NCBI GenBank assembly: GCA_964346815.1
Contig: CAYFWF010000005.1
Span: forward strand, 18,784-82,783
Source of the DNA: CAYFWF01 sp964346815
Lineage (GTDB): Bacteria; Acidobacteriota; Aminicenantia; Aminicenantales; Aminicenantaceae
Direction of reading: 5' to 3'
DNA length: 64,000 bases
The notes beneath the pieces were generated by a model. It saw only the letters and a list, made by a program, of their open reading frames with translations. It did no database searches and was not told the origin of the DNA. Below, one piece after another: positions 35,148 through 44,342 of the stretch. Both the position numbers and the translations under genes were made by a program. How positions within the stretch are numbered: position 1 is the stretch's first letter; the number at the start of each line of letters is the position of its first letter.

Positions 35148-36506
35148 CTATTCAGCGATGGTCTTGATGAAATATAGAATGACGAGTATCGCAATCGGCG
35201 ATAGATACTTCACAGAAAAGGACCAGAGGGACCGCAGCTTAAACCGTGGATTGCCGGAAAGGACTTCTCGTACAGCGTTTTTCACTCCCCAAACGTATCC
35301 CACAAAAATGCAGATCAACAGGGCTCCGATAGGCAAAAAGAGAGAGAGAAAGATAAAGTCCATGTTCCCCATAAAATTGATTCTGGTAAAAAAGGCCAAT
35401 CCCCCTGCAGACAGGGCCGATGGAATCCCTAAAAGGAAAACGAAAAGGCCCATCAGGTATGCGGATTTTTTTCTTGACCATTTCCGCTCATCCACGAAAT
35501 AGGCGACAGGAACTTCCAGAAGTGAGATGGTTGAGGTCAGGGCTGCGATCGAGAACAGGCAAAAGAACAGAGTGCCGAACAGGATGCCCCCCGGAATCTT
35601 GGAGAAGATCAGGGGCAGGACTTTGAAAACGAGCCCAACGCCGGCAGTAGGGGCGATTCCCGGGATAGCGAAAAGAGTGGGGAAGATGATGATTCCGGCT
35701 AGGAAAGCGATGAGGGAGTCGAAAAAACAGACCCAACCTGCCGAGGTGACTAGGTTGTCAGATTTCGAGATATAGCTTCCATAGGTCAACATAATTCCCA
35801 TTCCAAGGCTCAGGGAGAAGAAGGCCTGTCCCATAGCGAACAGGACCAGTTTTCCACTCAGTTGAGAAAAATCTGGCTTGAGATAAAAAGAGATCCCCTG
35901 CCCTGCTCCGGGCAAGGTCAGGGCTCTCACGGCAAGAAAGACGATCAAGCCGAACAGGATGGGCATCAAGATCTTTGTCCATCTTTCAATGCCGCTCTTA
36001 ACCCCCTTGGATACGATAAATGTCGTGATCCCCATCATAACCAGGAAGTAAAGGATAACCTGAAGAGGATCCGAACTGAATTCTGTGAATATTTTATCCG
36101 ACAGTTCGCTCGTTATGCCGGCCCTGAACGAACCCGTGGCCATTTTTACGAGGTAACCGGCAGACCATCCCGCAATAACGGCGTAATAGGAGAAAATACA
36201 TACAGCAGTCAAGATCCCAAAATAACCAATGAGTTTCCAGAGGCTTCCGGGTTTGATGAATTCAAAAGCTCCTGCGGGATTTTTTTGGGAATATCGTCCG
36301 ATGACGAGCTCTGCCAGCATCACGGAAAAGCCGATAAAAGCCACGGCCAGAATGTAGATCAAAACAAAGAGGGCTCCTCCGTTCTGGCCCACAACCATGG
36401 GAAAGCGCCAGATGTTTCCCAGCCCGATAGCAGAGCCTGCGGCTGCAAACACAAAGGCGACTTTGGAGCCCCAGTTACCGCGTTGGTTCAAATCCAGATT
36501 TTCCAT
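35148..36506 (-). CDS. sodium-dependent neurotransmitter:sodium symporter family (NSS) transporter
   Basis: The 452-residue transporter has the NSS/SNF N-terminus W-G-S-K-V-A-F-V-F-A-A-A-G-S-A-I-G-L-G-N-I-W-R-F-P, which holds the Na+ and substrate site, and about 11-12 membrane helices. Bacterial homologues such as LeuT and TnaT carry amino acids with sodium. The substrate cannot be told from sequence by eye. It is 8 bases upstream of the AGCS symporter start on the same strand, so the two are probably one operon, preceded by a promoter at 36578-36607. Confidence 0.88.
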   Translation of the reverse strand: MENLDLNQRGNWGSKVAFVFAAAGSAIGLGNIWRFPMVVGQNGGALFVLIYILAVAFIGFSVMLAELVIGRYSQKNPAGAFEFIKPGSLWKLIGYFGILTAVCIFSYYAVIAGWSAGYLVKMATGSFRAGITSELSDKIFTEFSSDPLQVILYFLVMMGITTFIVSKGVKSGIERWTKILMPILFGLIVFLAVRALTLPGAGQGISFYLKPDFSQLSGKLVLFAMGQAFFSLSLGMGIMLTYGSYISKSDNLVTSAGWVCFFDSLIAFLAGIIIFPTLFAIPGIAPTAGVGLVFKVLPLIFSKIPGGILFGTLFFCLFSIAALTSTISLLEVPVAYFVDERKWSRKKSAYLMGLFVFLLGIPSALSAGGLAFFTRINFMGNMDFIFLSLFLPIGALLICIFVGYVWGVKNAVREVLSGNPRFKLRSLWSFSVKYLSPIAILVILYFIKTIAE

Positions 36507-36577
36507 TTCCCCGCTCTAGAATCGTGATGGTGACGGATTTCATTTTTTTCCAGTAATTATTATCACAATAGTCCGAG

Positions 36578-36607
36578 ATTGTAAAAGAAATAATCGAATA
36601 GAGTCAA
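36578..36607 (-). promoter_or_regulatory. candidate promoter for the NSS/AGCS symporter operon
   Basis: Minus-strand TTGACT (36607-36602) and TACAAT (36583-36578) are 18 bases apart, each one base from consensus. The start is near 36571, about 65 bases before the ATG. Confidence 0.42.
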
Positions 36608-36653
36608 CCATATCGAAGACCATCGAGCAGCAGGCTGAATTCTGGAGTGCGTA

Positions 36654-38021
36654 TCATCCAGAGATGGTGAGAACAAATATGAGAATAAGGATGATCGCTG
36701 CGGGTGCCAAAAATTTTACGTTGAACGCCCAGAGAGGTTTAAGTCTGAAGGCTGAGCTTCCAAAGGATATCTCCTTGAGGGCATTTTTGACTTTCCATAC
36801 GTACCCAACGAACAGGCTGATGAGCAATCCGCCCAAGGCCAAGACGATGTTGCCGAAGACAAGGTCCATATGTTTCATGAAATTCCATTTGGTAAATAGC
36901 TCCACTCCTCCGTGAGACAGTCCGGAAGGAAGGCCGAGCAGAAAGCAGAAGAGGCCGACCAATAGAGCAGCCTTTTTCCTTGACCAGTTTTGTTCATCGA
37001 CGAAATAGGCCACAGGAACTTCCAGCAGCGAGATAGTTGAAGTCAAGGCTGCCACCAGGAGGAGGAAAAAAAAGAGGATGCCAAAGATATACCCGCCGGG
37101 AATTTTCGAGATGATGATCGGGAACACCTGGAACATCAATCCTGTGCTGGGTTCGAATTTATCCGGAGTGAGACCAGGCGTTGCAAAAAGGGTCGGGAAA
37201 ACAATGATACCCGCCAATAGCGCGATCAACGAATCGAAGAAGCATACCCAGCCCGCAGAGGACACCAGATTGTCCTTTTTGGAAAGGTAGCTGGCATAGG
37301 TTATCATGGTCCCAATCCCTATGCTCAGGGAAAAAAAAGCTTGTCCGACAGCAAAGAAAATGACCGTGGTGTTGAGCTTGGTGAAGTCAGGTTTAAGGTA
37401 GAAAGAGAGACCAGTCCCGGCTCCGGGTAAACTTACGGCTCGGATGGCCAGCAAGATAATGATCCCAAAGAGCAGAGGCATTAAAAATTTGGTCCATCTT
37501 TCGATGCCTGCTTTTACCCCTCTGGAAATAACGAGAGTGGTCAAACCGATAATCACAAGCAAACAGAGAATGATCTCGAGGGGCCGGGCAGCGAAACTGG
37601 TGAAAAGGGCATCTGAGGCTTGCCAGGTTATTTCTCCTTTGAACGTGCCCCCGAGCGTTTTGTAGAAATACCCGAAAGCCCACCCGGCTACAACGCCGTA
37701 AAAGGAAAGGAAGCTGGCACATCCAAAAACACCCAGATATCCAGCCAGTTTCCAGAGAGAGCGAGGCCTTATCGCATCATAAGCACCGACTGGATTCTTG
37801 GCTGCATGCCTGCCAACCGTAAATTCAGCCAGCATGATTGTGAATCCGATCATGATTACGGCCAAAACATAGACCAGAACAAAGATAGCGCCACCGTTGA
37901 GTCCCACCATCAAAGGGAAGCGCCATATGTTTCCCAATCCGATGGCAGAACCTGCAGCCGCGAACACAAAGACTGCCTTGGATCCCCAGCGGCCTCTTAT
38001 ATCCATATCCTGATTGCCCAT
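36654..38021 (-). CDS. sodium-dependent NSS family transporter (second copy)
   Basis: This 455-residue transporter is a paralogue of the one ending at 36506 and shares its first helix almost word for word (W-G-S-K-A-V-F-V-F-A-A-A-G-S-A-I-G-L-G-N-I-W-R-F-P). The open frame runs 45 codons further upstream, but the ATG at 38021, with GAGG about 9 bases before it, gives the same length as its neighbour and the family. Two adjacent paralogues plus an AGCS symporter suggest heavy use of sodium-coupled amino-acid uptake. Confidence 0.88.
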   Translation of the reverse strand: MGNQDMDIRGRWGSKAVFVFAAAGSAIGLGNIWRFPLMVGLNGGAIFVLVYVLAVIMIGFTIMLAEFTVGRHAAKNPVGAYDAIRPRSLWKLAGYLGVFGCASFLSFYGVVAGWAFGYFYKTLGGTFKGEITWQASDALFTSFAARPLEIILCLLVIIGLTTLVISRGVKAGIERWTKFLMPLLFGIIILLAIRAVSLPGAGTGLSFYLKPDFTKLNTTVIFFAVGQAFFSLSIGIGTMITYASYLSKKDNLVSSAGWVCFFDSLIALLAGIIVFPTLFATPGLTPDKFEPSTGLMFQVFPIIISKIPGGYIFGILFFFLLLVAALTSTISLLEVPVAYFVDEQNWSRKKAALLVGLFCFLLGLPSGLSHGGVELFTKWNFMKHMDLVFGNIVLALGGLLISLFVGYVWKVKNALKEISFGSSAFRLKPLWAFNVKFLAPAAIILILIFVLTISG

Positions 38022-38207
38022 TTCTGTCGACCTCGATTCGTTTCTCGATCCCTGTATTTCCCTACTTTTAGCACAAATGTCAATTTGATGAAAGGGAAGA
38101 TTCTGTTTTTCTGATTGATGATTGGCAAGGGTGAAAGCCAAGGAAAATAGAATCATCCTTTTATTTCTGATAGAATGTGTAATCAGACCTGAAAAGGAGG
38201 TTCGAAC

Positions 38208-39410
38208 ATGTCCGCTGTTCAGATTAAGCCGGATGTTTATTGGATCGGAGTCAATGACCGAATAACCGATCTATTCGAAGGATTGTGGCCCATCAGCCAG
38301 GAAGGAGTGTCCTACAATTCCTATCTTATCGATGATGAGAAGACCGCCGTTATAGATCTCATTAAATCTTTCAAAGGAGATGATTATTTTACCCGGATAG
38401 AAGAGCTGACCGAGATTTCTAAAATCGATTATATCGTTGTCAATCATATGGAGCCCGATCATTCTGGACTGCTGCGGACTCTGAGGAGAATAGCTCCAGA
38501 TGTTAGACTGATAGGTTCGGAAAAAACAAGAAAAATGCTGGAGGATTTTTTTTCCATAAGGGAAAATGTTCACGTTGTCAAGGATGGGGATACCCTCTCT
38601 TTAGGTAAGCACACCCTCCAGTTTTTCATGACTCCATTTCTGCACTGGCCTGAAACCATGATGACATACGAACCTTCCAACCGGATACTCTTTTCCTGCG
38701 ACGCGTTCGGCGGCTATGGGGCCATCCGCGGCGCCATTTTCGATGACGAGTGCACGAGTCCTGATTTTTACCAGAAGGAGGCTCTTCGGTACTATGTCAA
38801 TATTGTAGCGAACTACAGCACAAGAGTTCTCTCTGCGATTGAGAAATTGTCCGAAACATCTGTGGATGTGATCGCTCCCTCCCATGGATTGGTATGGCGA
38901 AAAAATGTTTCCCGCATCGTCAACCTGTACAAGAAATGGGCCGAGTATGCGTCAGGAAAGTCCGAGCCTGGTATCACACTCGTTTATGGATCGATGTACG
39001 GCAACACCGAAGTCGTGATGAATGCAGTGGCCCAGGGAATCTCTCGAACGGGAACTCCCGTGGAGATCTTCGATGCTGCCCGGACACACGTAAGCTACAT
39101 CCTCCCTTCTCTCTGGACTCAGAGAGGAGTCCTTGTCGGCGCTCCTACTTATGAAGTGGCTCTTTTCCCCCCCATGGCGGACGTTTTGAACATGGCGGTA
39201 AGGAAACGGATTAAGAATAAAATAGCGGGCTATTTTGGCAGCTTCGGTTGGAGCGGAGGCGCTTTGAGAGAAATGAAAAAGATTATAGAACCCCTGAATT
39301 GGAATATGGTCGATTCATTTGAGTTTATGGGCAGTCCCACAGAGGCAGATATCAAAAAGGCGGAGGAATTCGGTGCTCAATTTGCAGAAATTGTGAAGAA
39401 GGAAGATTGA
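38208..39410 (+). CDS. fprA: A-type flavoprotein / flavodiiron protein
   Basis: The 400-residue enzyme has a metallo-beta-lactamase-like diiron domain followed by an FMN-binding flavodoxin domain (S-M-Y-G-N-T near 258). The diiron ligands are visible: H80-x-E82-x-D84-H85, H146 in F-L-H-W-P-E, D165 in F-S-C-D-A-F-G-G-Y-G, and a His near 226 in P-S-H-G-L. It reduces oxygen to water or NO to N2O, protecting anaerobes. It is alone in its orientation, with GGAGG before the ATG, and has no rubredoxin gene beside it. Confidence 0.93.
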   Translation: MSAVQIKPDVYWIGVNDRITDLFEGLWPISQEGVSYNSYLIDDEKTAVIDLIKSFKGDDYFTRIEELTEISKIDYIVVNHMEPDHSGLLRTLRRIAPDVRLIGSEKTRKMLEDFFSIRENVHVVKDGDTLSLGKHTLQFFMTPFLHWPETMMTYEPSNRILFSCDAFGGYGAIRGAIFDDECTSPDFYQKEALRYYVNIVANYSTRVLSAIEKLSETSVDVIAPSHGLVWRKNVSRIVNLYKKWAEYASGKSEPGITLVYGSMYGNTEVVMNAVAQGISRTGTPVEIFDAARTHVSYILPSLWTQRGVLVGAPTYEVALFPPMADVLNMAVRKRIKNKIAGYFGSFGWSGGALREMKKIIEPLNWNMVDSFEFMGSPTEADIKKAEEFGAQFAEIVKKED

Positions 39411-39500
39411 ATTCCCGGGTTCTCTTTTATATAAAGCTGTCTTTGCAGAAACATCAATATCCCTGATATCCCTTTCCTGCTGTCAAGGCGTATTTTGTTC

Positions 39501-39529
39501 TTGATTGAATGGACAAAAGATACTATAAA
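39501..39529 (+). promoter_or_regulatory. sigma-70-type promoter for the second DUF362 gene
   Basis: TTGATT (39501-39506) and TATAAA (39524-39529) are 17 bases apart. The leader would be about 47 bases and contains an AT-rich, partly self-complementary stretch (39530-39555) that could bind a regulator. Confidence 0.48.
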
Positions 39530-39582
39530 TAGAGTTTCTATATATCTACTATAGTTCCTTTGAATGAGATAGGGAGGAAAGT

Positions 39583-40893
39583 TTGAATTTTCCAAGGAAG
39601 ACAAAGAGGATGGGTCGGAGAAGCTTTTTGAGGTGGACTGGTAAAGGGCTTCTTTTTTCGACCATGAGCCCTCTGATTCGAAATCTCTATTCCGAGACAT
39701 CCATCTCCAACCATCTCTTTTGGATCAAGGATATACCGCTTCATCCATTCGTTGCATGGAGAGGACCGAATTATCATGTAGGAGTGGACTGTCTGCTCCA
39801 CAGGATGGGAATGAAGGGATTGAAGTTCTACCGGTCTGAAGAGCATACATTGCTGAGCGATCCCCTGGGTCTGATAGGGTCTGATGATGTGGTGTTGATA
39901 AAAGTCAATGCTCAATGGAAGTACAGAGGCTGCACGAACAGCGATCTGGTGAGGGGGTTGATACAGAGAATATTGGATCATCCAGAGGGCTTCACCGGTG
40001 AAGTGGTGATTTTTGAGAATGGACAGGGAAGAGGAAGTCTCTTTTGTGACACCCATAGCGCCTACGGCAATAACGAGGTTCACGCAAATGCAGAGGATGA
40101 GGCCCATAGTTTCATGTATCTTGTGAATCAAGTTTTTAACGATCCAAGGGTCTCTGCATATCTTCTCGACCCCATCCGGAAAACTTTTATCGGCGGTTCC
40201 GATCATGTCACTGACGGATACAGAATTTATCAGAATGTTTCTTATCCCTGTTTCACCTCGTCCGGTGGCCGCAGGGTCGAGTTGAGGGAGGGGATCTGGA
40301 ACGGAGAAGGTTTTGATCCCAATCTCAAATTGATAAACTTTCCCGTGTTGAAGCACCACGATCAAGGCGGCTCAGAGATTACGGCGGCCCTCAAGAATTT
40401 TTATGGAGTGGTCTCGATGGCAGATGGCCAGGTCAAATATCGTCACTACGCGGGTTTAGGAGAGACCTGCGGGAAGATGGTTTCTTCGGTGCGCACTCCG
40501 GTGTTGAATATCCTGGACGCTATATGGGTATCCCATACTTCGCTCAAGGGATATCCTGCCCATAGAACTTTTCGAGCCAATCAGATTTTGGCCAGTCAGG
40601 ATCCTGTGGCCTTGGATTATTGGGGAGCGAAACATATCATGTATCCCATAGACTTCAACTGGAGACATCATCCTGATTTTCCAGGAATATATTATTGGCT
40701 TCATCAGGCAAAAAATGCCATCAACAAAAGTGAAAGCTTGTACAGTCCAGAAAAGGGAATCTTTTTGAAGAAATCGACCCATGACGAGCAAGAGATGAAA
40801 ATCCATGTGTTGAGCTCCTATGAGTACATTCGGAACGGCATCGAGCGGATATTCCAAAAGGATCAAAACAGGAGAGGTCTCACCGTCAAATAA
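39583..40893 (+). CDS. DUF362 family protein with Tat-type signal peptide
   Basis: A 436-residue DUF362 protein with a twin-arginine export signal near the N-terminus (G-R-R-S-F-L-R-W-T-G-K-G-L-L-F-S), so it probably carries or needs a folded cofactor in the periplasm. The family core appears as L-I-K-V-N-A-Q-W-K near residue 105 and K-H-H-D-Q-G-G-S-E-I-T-A-A-L-K-N-F-Y-G near 263. It starts at a TTG preceded by GGGAGGAAAGT. It is larger and more divergent than the DUF362 protein at 7822 and is a stand-alone gene. Confidence 0.8.
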   Translation: MNFPRKTKRMGRRSFLRWTGKGLLFSTMSPLIRNLYSETSISNHLFWIKDIPLHPFVAWRGPNYHVGVDCLLHRMGMKGLKFYRSEEHTLLSDPLGLIGSDDVVLIKVNAQWKYRGCTNSDLVRGLIQRILDHPEGFTGEVVIFENGQGRGSLFCDTHSAYGNNEVHANAEDEAHSFMYLVNQVFNDPRVSAYLLDPIRKTFIGGSDHVTDGYRIYQNVSYPCFTSSGGRRVELREGIWNGEGFDPNLKLINFPVLKHHDQGGSEITAALKNFYGVVSMADGQVKYRHYAGLGETCGKMVSSVRTPVLNILDAIWVSHTSLKGYPAHRTFRANQILASQDPVALDYWGAKHIMYPIDFNWRHHPDFPGIYYWLHQAKNAINKSESLYSPEKGIFLKKSTHDEQEMKIHVLSSYEYIRNGIERIFQKDQNRRGLTVK

Positions 40894-41004
40894 ATTCATT
40901 TTCTACTGGACTGGATTGAGCTTTAAAATCTGTCAATTCTTAACATTTAAATCGATCGATAAATGTGGTAATATAGCTGGCGATTCGTTGTACTGAGGTC
41001 TGAT

Positions 41005-41466
41005 ATGGGATCTGATTGGAGAGATGACTTAAGGAGCTTTTTCGAGGAATTCACTATCGTCGAAACGAGCAAAAAAGAAACACTCGAAGACTTTGACCAG
41101 TTTTGTGAGTTCATTGCTGAGCCCGCATTCGAAAGCTTGGCTGAGGCGCTCAAAGAATTCAAGATAAAGGCGAGGTCCCAAAGAGTTAAAGGGAAATCCA
41201 TTACTTTTCAGACGAATTTTCCGGGATTGCGGATCGATAACTTTCAATATACCATCATCCTTCCGAAAAATTCTGTAGAGTTGAAGTTGAAGTTGCAGAT
41301 CAGGGGGAGGAAGAACTCGAAAAGTCTTTTGGACAAAGAAGAGGTGGCATTCATGGAATCTGTGAGCCCAAAAGGTGTTTTGAAGTTAAAAAAAGAAGAT
41401 ATAATCCAGGATGTTCTCGGGCACTACCGCAATTTCGTTCTCGCAGCGCTGACGTCTCCTGAATAG
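41005..41466 (+). CDS. conserved-looking small cytoplasmic protein of unknown function
   Basis: The 153-residue protein has an acidic helical N-terminus (E/F/L-rich, residues about 1-50), then a beta-strand region (I-T-F-Q-T-N-F-P-G-L-R-I-D-N-F-Q-Y-T-I) and a lysine-rich C-terminus. No signal, membrane helix or catalytic motif is visible, and I do not recognise the family. It stands alone between the DUF362 gene and a radical SAM gene that runs the other way (103-base gap between their stops). Confidence 0.7.
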   Translation: MGSDWRDDLRSFFEEFTIVETSKKETLEDFDQFCEFIAEPAFESLAEALKEFKIKARSQRVKGKSITFQTNFPGLRIDNFQYTIILPKNSVELKLKLQIRGRKNSKSLLDKEEVAFMESVSPKGVLKLKKEDIIQDVLGHYRNFVLAALTSPE

Positions 41467-41568
41467 TCCGGTTTTTTTTCTGGAAATTCTTTTATACCCT
41501 GGCATATCGAAACTCGTGGAGACTTTTGATAATTTGTCCGTGCTGGCGGGGCCGAAAGAGAGGGGGAA

Positions 41569-42513
41569 TCAAAACCAGATCAGCCGCAGCTTCTCCCTCT
41601 TATCCAGCCGGGTAATTCCTTCCTCTTTTGCCCATTCTAAAGCCTGGTTGAATTCTTCAGATGTGATTCTCCTCTGTAAGGGGGAATTCGAGGGGATATC
41701 GCCGCAGGGATAGTATTGGTCCATGATATTTACATAGGTGTTCGATGAGATCTCAGTGGCGAGAAAATGCATCACCTGTTTGGTTCCGGCTAGTCCCTCC
41801 GGAAGGACCAGGTGGCGGACCAGGAGGCCGCGAAGAGCGATTCCTTGGTCATCCATCTGAAGATCCCCCACCTGTCGGTACATCTCTTTGAGTGCAGATC
41901 TCGCTGCTTTCGGATAATCAGGTGCCTGCGAATACCGCCGGGCCACATCACCTTGGAAGTATTTGAAGTCCGGCATGTAGATGTCGAAGATCCCATCCAA
42001 AAGTCGTAGAGTCTCGATAGAATCGTATCCCCCGGTATTGTAAACAAGGGGGATCGATAATCCCTCTTTTATAGCGATCGGGAGAGCATGCAGAATTTGT
42101 GGGACAAAGTGGGTGGGACTGACGAAGTTGATGTTGTGGCAGCCCAGCCGTTGAAGTTCCACCATCATCTGAGCCAGCCTTTCGAAGGAGACTGTTCGTC
42201 CTTCTCCCAGATGACTGATCGAATAGTTCTGGCAGAAAAGGCATCTGAGGTTGCAGTGGGTGAGGAAGATCGTTCCTGATCCGTGACGCCCTACAAGGGG
42301 CTTTTCTTCCCCAAAGTGGGGCGAGTAAGAACTCACCTGGGTAAGCCAGCCGGCTTCACAGAAGCCTTTTTCGCCCTTGGTCCGGTCAACTCCGCAGTTG
42401 CGCGGGCAAAGAGAACAAGGTTCGAGCATGCGTTCGGCTCTTTTCATAATTTCCGGAAAGCGGCCAGTTTCATAGGTGTTAAGGTACGCCGGAGAGAAGC
42501 TTTTTGAAGTCAT
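41569..42513 (-). CDS. PflX-like radical SAM protein
   Basis: The 314-residue protein has the radical SAM cluster motif C87-x3-C91-x2-C94 (THCNLRCLFCQN) and an N-terminal cysteine set C33-x2-C36-x3-C40 and C52 that should bind a second Fe-S cluster. This arrangement is that of COG1313/PflX, a relative of pyruvate formate-lyase activating enzymes. The target glycyl-radical enzyme is not in the window. It is read toward 41466 from a divergent spacer shared with pgeF. Confidence 0.83.
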   Translation of the reverse strand: MTSKSFSPAYLNTYETGRFPEIMKRAERMLEPCSLCPRNCGVDRTKGEKGFCEAGWLTQVSSYSPHFGEEKPLVGRHGSGTIFLTHCNLRCLFCQNYSISHLGEGRTVSFERLAQMMVELQRLGCHNINFVSPTHFVPQILHALPIAIKEGLSIPLVYNTGGYDSIETLRLLDGIFDIYMPDFKYFQGDVARRYSQAPDYPKAARSALKEMYRQVGDLQMDDQGIALRGLLVRHLVLPEGLAGTKQVMHFLATEISSNTYVNIMDQYYPCGDIPSNSPLQRRITSEEFNQALEWAKEEGITRLDKREKLRLIWF

Positions 42514-42672
42514 TTCTAAAAGGATTATAACATATGGCCGTCTCTCTTATTCAATCACGGATTTGGAATCGCTCCCAATACCAGGTGAGCTGCTCTGTGT
42601 TTGATGGCTAAAAATGGGTCGAGATGATAGAAAACTTGTTTTTTTTTGAGTCAGAGGATATAAAAGAGTAAC

Positions 42673-43374
42673 ATGAGCGAGCGGTTCCCCGAGCTATTCA
42701 AAATCCCGAGTTGGAAAAACATCCCCTTCCTGGTCCATGGTTTCGGGACCCGGCATTGGAAAAAAGAAGATTTTAAAAGACTCAATCAACTGAAGGAATT
42801 CAAACTTCTTTTTTTACACCAGATCCATTCCGACATAATCCATGTTATCGATGATATTCCCTCTGGAAAGTTGACCGGGGATGCCATGTTAACAAAGCAG
42901 AAGGGTGTTTTGCTCATAATAAGAACAGCCGATTGTCTTCCCGTGCTTATGGTGGACAAGGAGCGAAAGGCTGTTGCCGCCGTTCATTGCGGCTGGAGAA
43001 GCACCAGCCAAGGGCTGATCCAGAAGGTTGTCAAGAGCATGAAGGACAACTTCGGATGTGACGTCGATGCACTACTTGCCGCGATGGGACCCTGTATCGG
43101 ACGGAATTGCTATGAAGTTGATTCCGATGTTCGGCAGGAATTTGAAAGAAATGGACTCACCTTAGAACCGTTTCAGCCTCATCCTTCCAAGGGAGGAAAA
43201 TATTTTCTTGGTCTCAAGAAAGCCAATAGGATCCAGTTGATTGACGCAGGTGTGGATGAATCGAATATATCTGATGTGGATCTCTGTACGCATTGTGAAG
43301 ACGACCTGAACTCTTATCGGCGCGATAAGAAAGTCTCGGGCCGGATGATGAGCTTCATCGGCTCATCATTTTAG
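42673..43374 (+). CDS. pgeF: peptidoglycan editing factor PgeF (YfiH/DUF152, laccase-like)
   Basis: The 233-residue protein matches the multicopper-polyphenol-oxidoreductase-like PgeF fold: H52 in H-Q-I-H-S-D, C88 in T-A-D-C-L-P, H105 in V-H-C-G-W-R-S, and the C-terminal C-T-H-C-x(6)-S-Y-R-R pattern. In E. coli it removes wrongly built peptidoglycan precursors (L-Ser replacing L-Ala); zinc-dependent purine nucleoside cleavage has been described for relatives. A terminator-like hairpin covers its last codons (43345-43369). Confidence 0.9.
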   Translation: MSERFPELFKIPSWKNIPFLVHGFGTRHWKKEDFKRLNQLKEFKLLFLHQIHSDIIHVIDDIPSGKLTGDAMLTKQKGVLLIIRTADCLPVLMVDKERKAVAAVHCGWRSTSQGLIQKVVKSMKDNFGCDVDALLAAMGPCIGRNCYEVDSDVRQEFERNGLTLEPFQPHPSKGGKYFLGLKKANRIQLIDAGVDESNISDVDLCTHCEDDLNSYRRDKKVSGRMMSFIGSSF

Positions 43375-43380
43375 TTGCTT
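43345..43380 (+). terminator. terminator-like hairpin inside the last codons of pgeF
   Basis: ATGATGAGC (43345-43353) pairs perfectly with GCTCATCAT (43361-43369), loop of 7, then a T-rich tail TTTAGTTGCTTTTT. The stem is coding (final residues of pgeF), and the stop codon lies in the tail. The purC promoter -35 (TTGCTT) begins in that same tail. Confidence 0.5.
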
Positions 43381-43404
43381 TTTAAATCCATTTTTTTTTA
43401 TACT
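43375..43404 (+). promoter_or_regulatory. candidate promoter for the purC operon
   Basis: TTGCTT (43375-43380) and TATACT (43399-43404) are 18 bases apart. The leader to purC is about 40 bases. No purine riboswitch fold is visible in it. Confidence 0.42.
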
Positions 43405-43451
43405 TAATTTACTTTACAGAAGCTTTAAATTTACCTTATCAGGAAAAACTA

Positions 43452-44342
43452 ATGGAAAAAACTTATTCTGAAATCACTATCCCAGATTTTCCTCTCTTTA
43501 AACAAGGCAAGGTGAGGGATGTGTATGAAGTGGAAGAAAATCTCCTGATCGTTGCCTCGGACCGCATCTCCGCGTTTGATTGGGTGCTTCCCTCTCTTAT
43601 CCCGAACAAAGGGAAGGTCCTTACGCAGCTCTCAAAATTCTGGTTTGAATATACAAAACTCATATGCCTCAATCATATGATCACGGCCGAAGTCGATGAA
43701 TATCCGGTGGTCTTGCGTAAATACAGCGACAAACTGAAGAAGAGATCCATGTTGGTCAAAAAAACAGAGGTGGTTCCTGTGGAATGTGTGGTGAGAGGAT
43801 ATCTTGCTGGATCAGGATGGAAGGATTACAAAGCTTCGGGGAAAACAAGTGGAGTCAAGCTGAAGCCAGGATTGAAACAGGCTGACCAACTGGACGAGCC
43901 GATTTTTACTCCCGCGACCAAGGCCAAAGAGGGACACGATATCAACATCTCATTCAAAGAAATGCAAAGGCTCATCGGATCCGAATTGGCTCAAAAAATT
44001 AAATCAGTGAGTTTCGAACTCTACAAGAAAGCGTCGCTTCATGCCCTGTCCAAAGGAATCATCATTGCCGACACCAAATTCGAATTCGGAATTCTTAACG
44101 ATGAACTGCTTCTGGTGGATGAAATTTTCACTCCGGATTCGTCTCGTTTTTGGCCGGTAGAAAGCTACTCCCCAGGAAAGTCACAGCCCAATCTGGACAA
44201 GCAGTTTGTCCGCGATTACCTGGAGAAGACAGAATGGGATAAAAACTCGCCGCCTCCTCCCCTCCCTAAAGAAATCGTCCAGCAGACAGCCGAGAGATAT
44301 ATGGAAATCTATCGTCTCTTGACCGACAAAACGGAACTGTGA
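43452..44342 (+). CDS. purC: phosphoribosylaminoimidazole-succinocarboxamide synthase
   Basis: PurC joins aspartate to CAIR, an ATP-dependent step of purine synthesis. The 296-residue product has G-K-V-R-D-V-Y at the ATP loop, A-S-D-R-I-S-A-F-D, V-V-P-V-E-C-V-V-R-G-Y-L-A-G-S-G-W, and D-T-K-F-E-F-G. This longer form (about 300 residues) is the one found in yeast and many bacteria. It overlaps the next gene by 4 bases (GTGA), giving a purC-PHP-cvpA-fis-like run. No other pur gene is present. Confidence 0.95.
   Translation: MEKTYSEITIPDFPLFKQGKVRDVYEVEENLLIVASDRISAFDWVLPSLIPNKGKVLTQLSKFWFEYTKLICLNHMITAEVDEYPVVLRKYSDKLKKRSMLVKKTEVVPVECVVRGYLAGSGWKDYKASGKTSGVKLKPGLKQADQLDEPIFTPATKAKEGHDINISFKEMQRLIGSELAQKIKSVSFELYKKASLHALSKGIIIADTKFEFGILNDELLLVDEIFTPDSSRFWPVESYSPGKSQPNLDKQFVRDYLEKTEWDKNSPPPPLPKEIVQQTAERYMEIYRLLTDKTEL

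Noticed and set aside
43405..43451. Purine riboswitch in front of purC
   Set aside because: The 47 bases before purC are too short and lack the three-way-junction core sequences.
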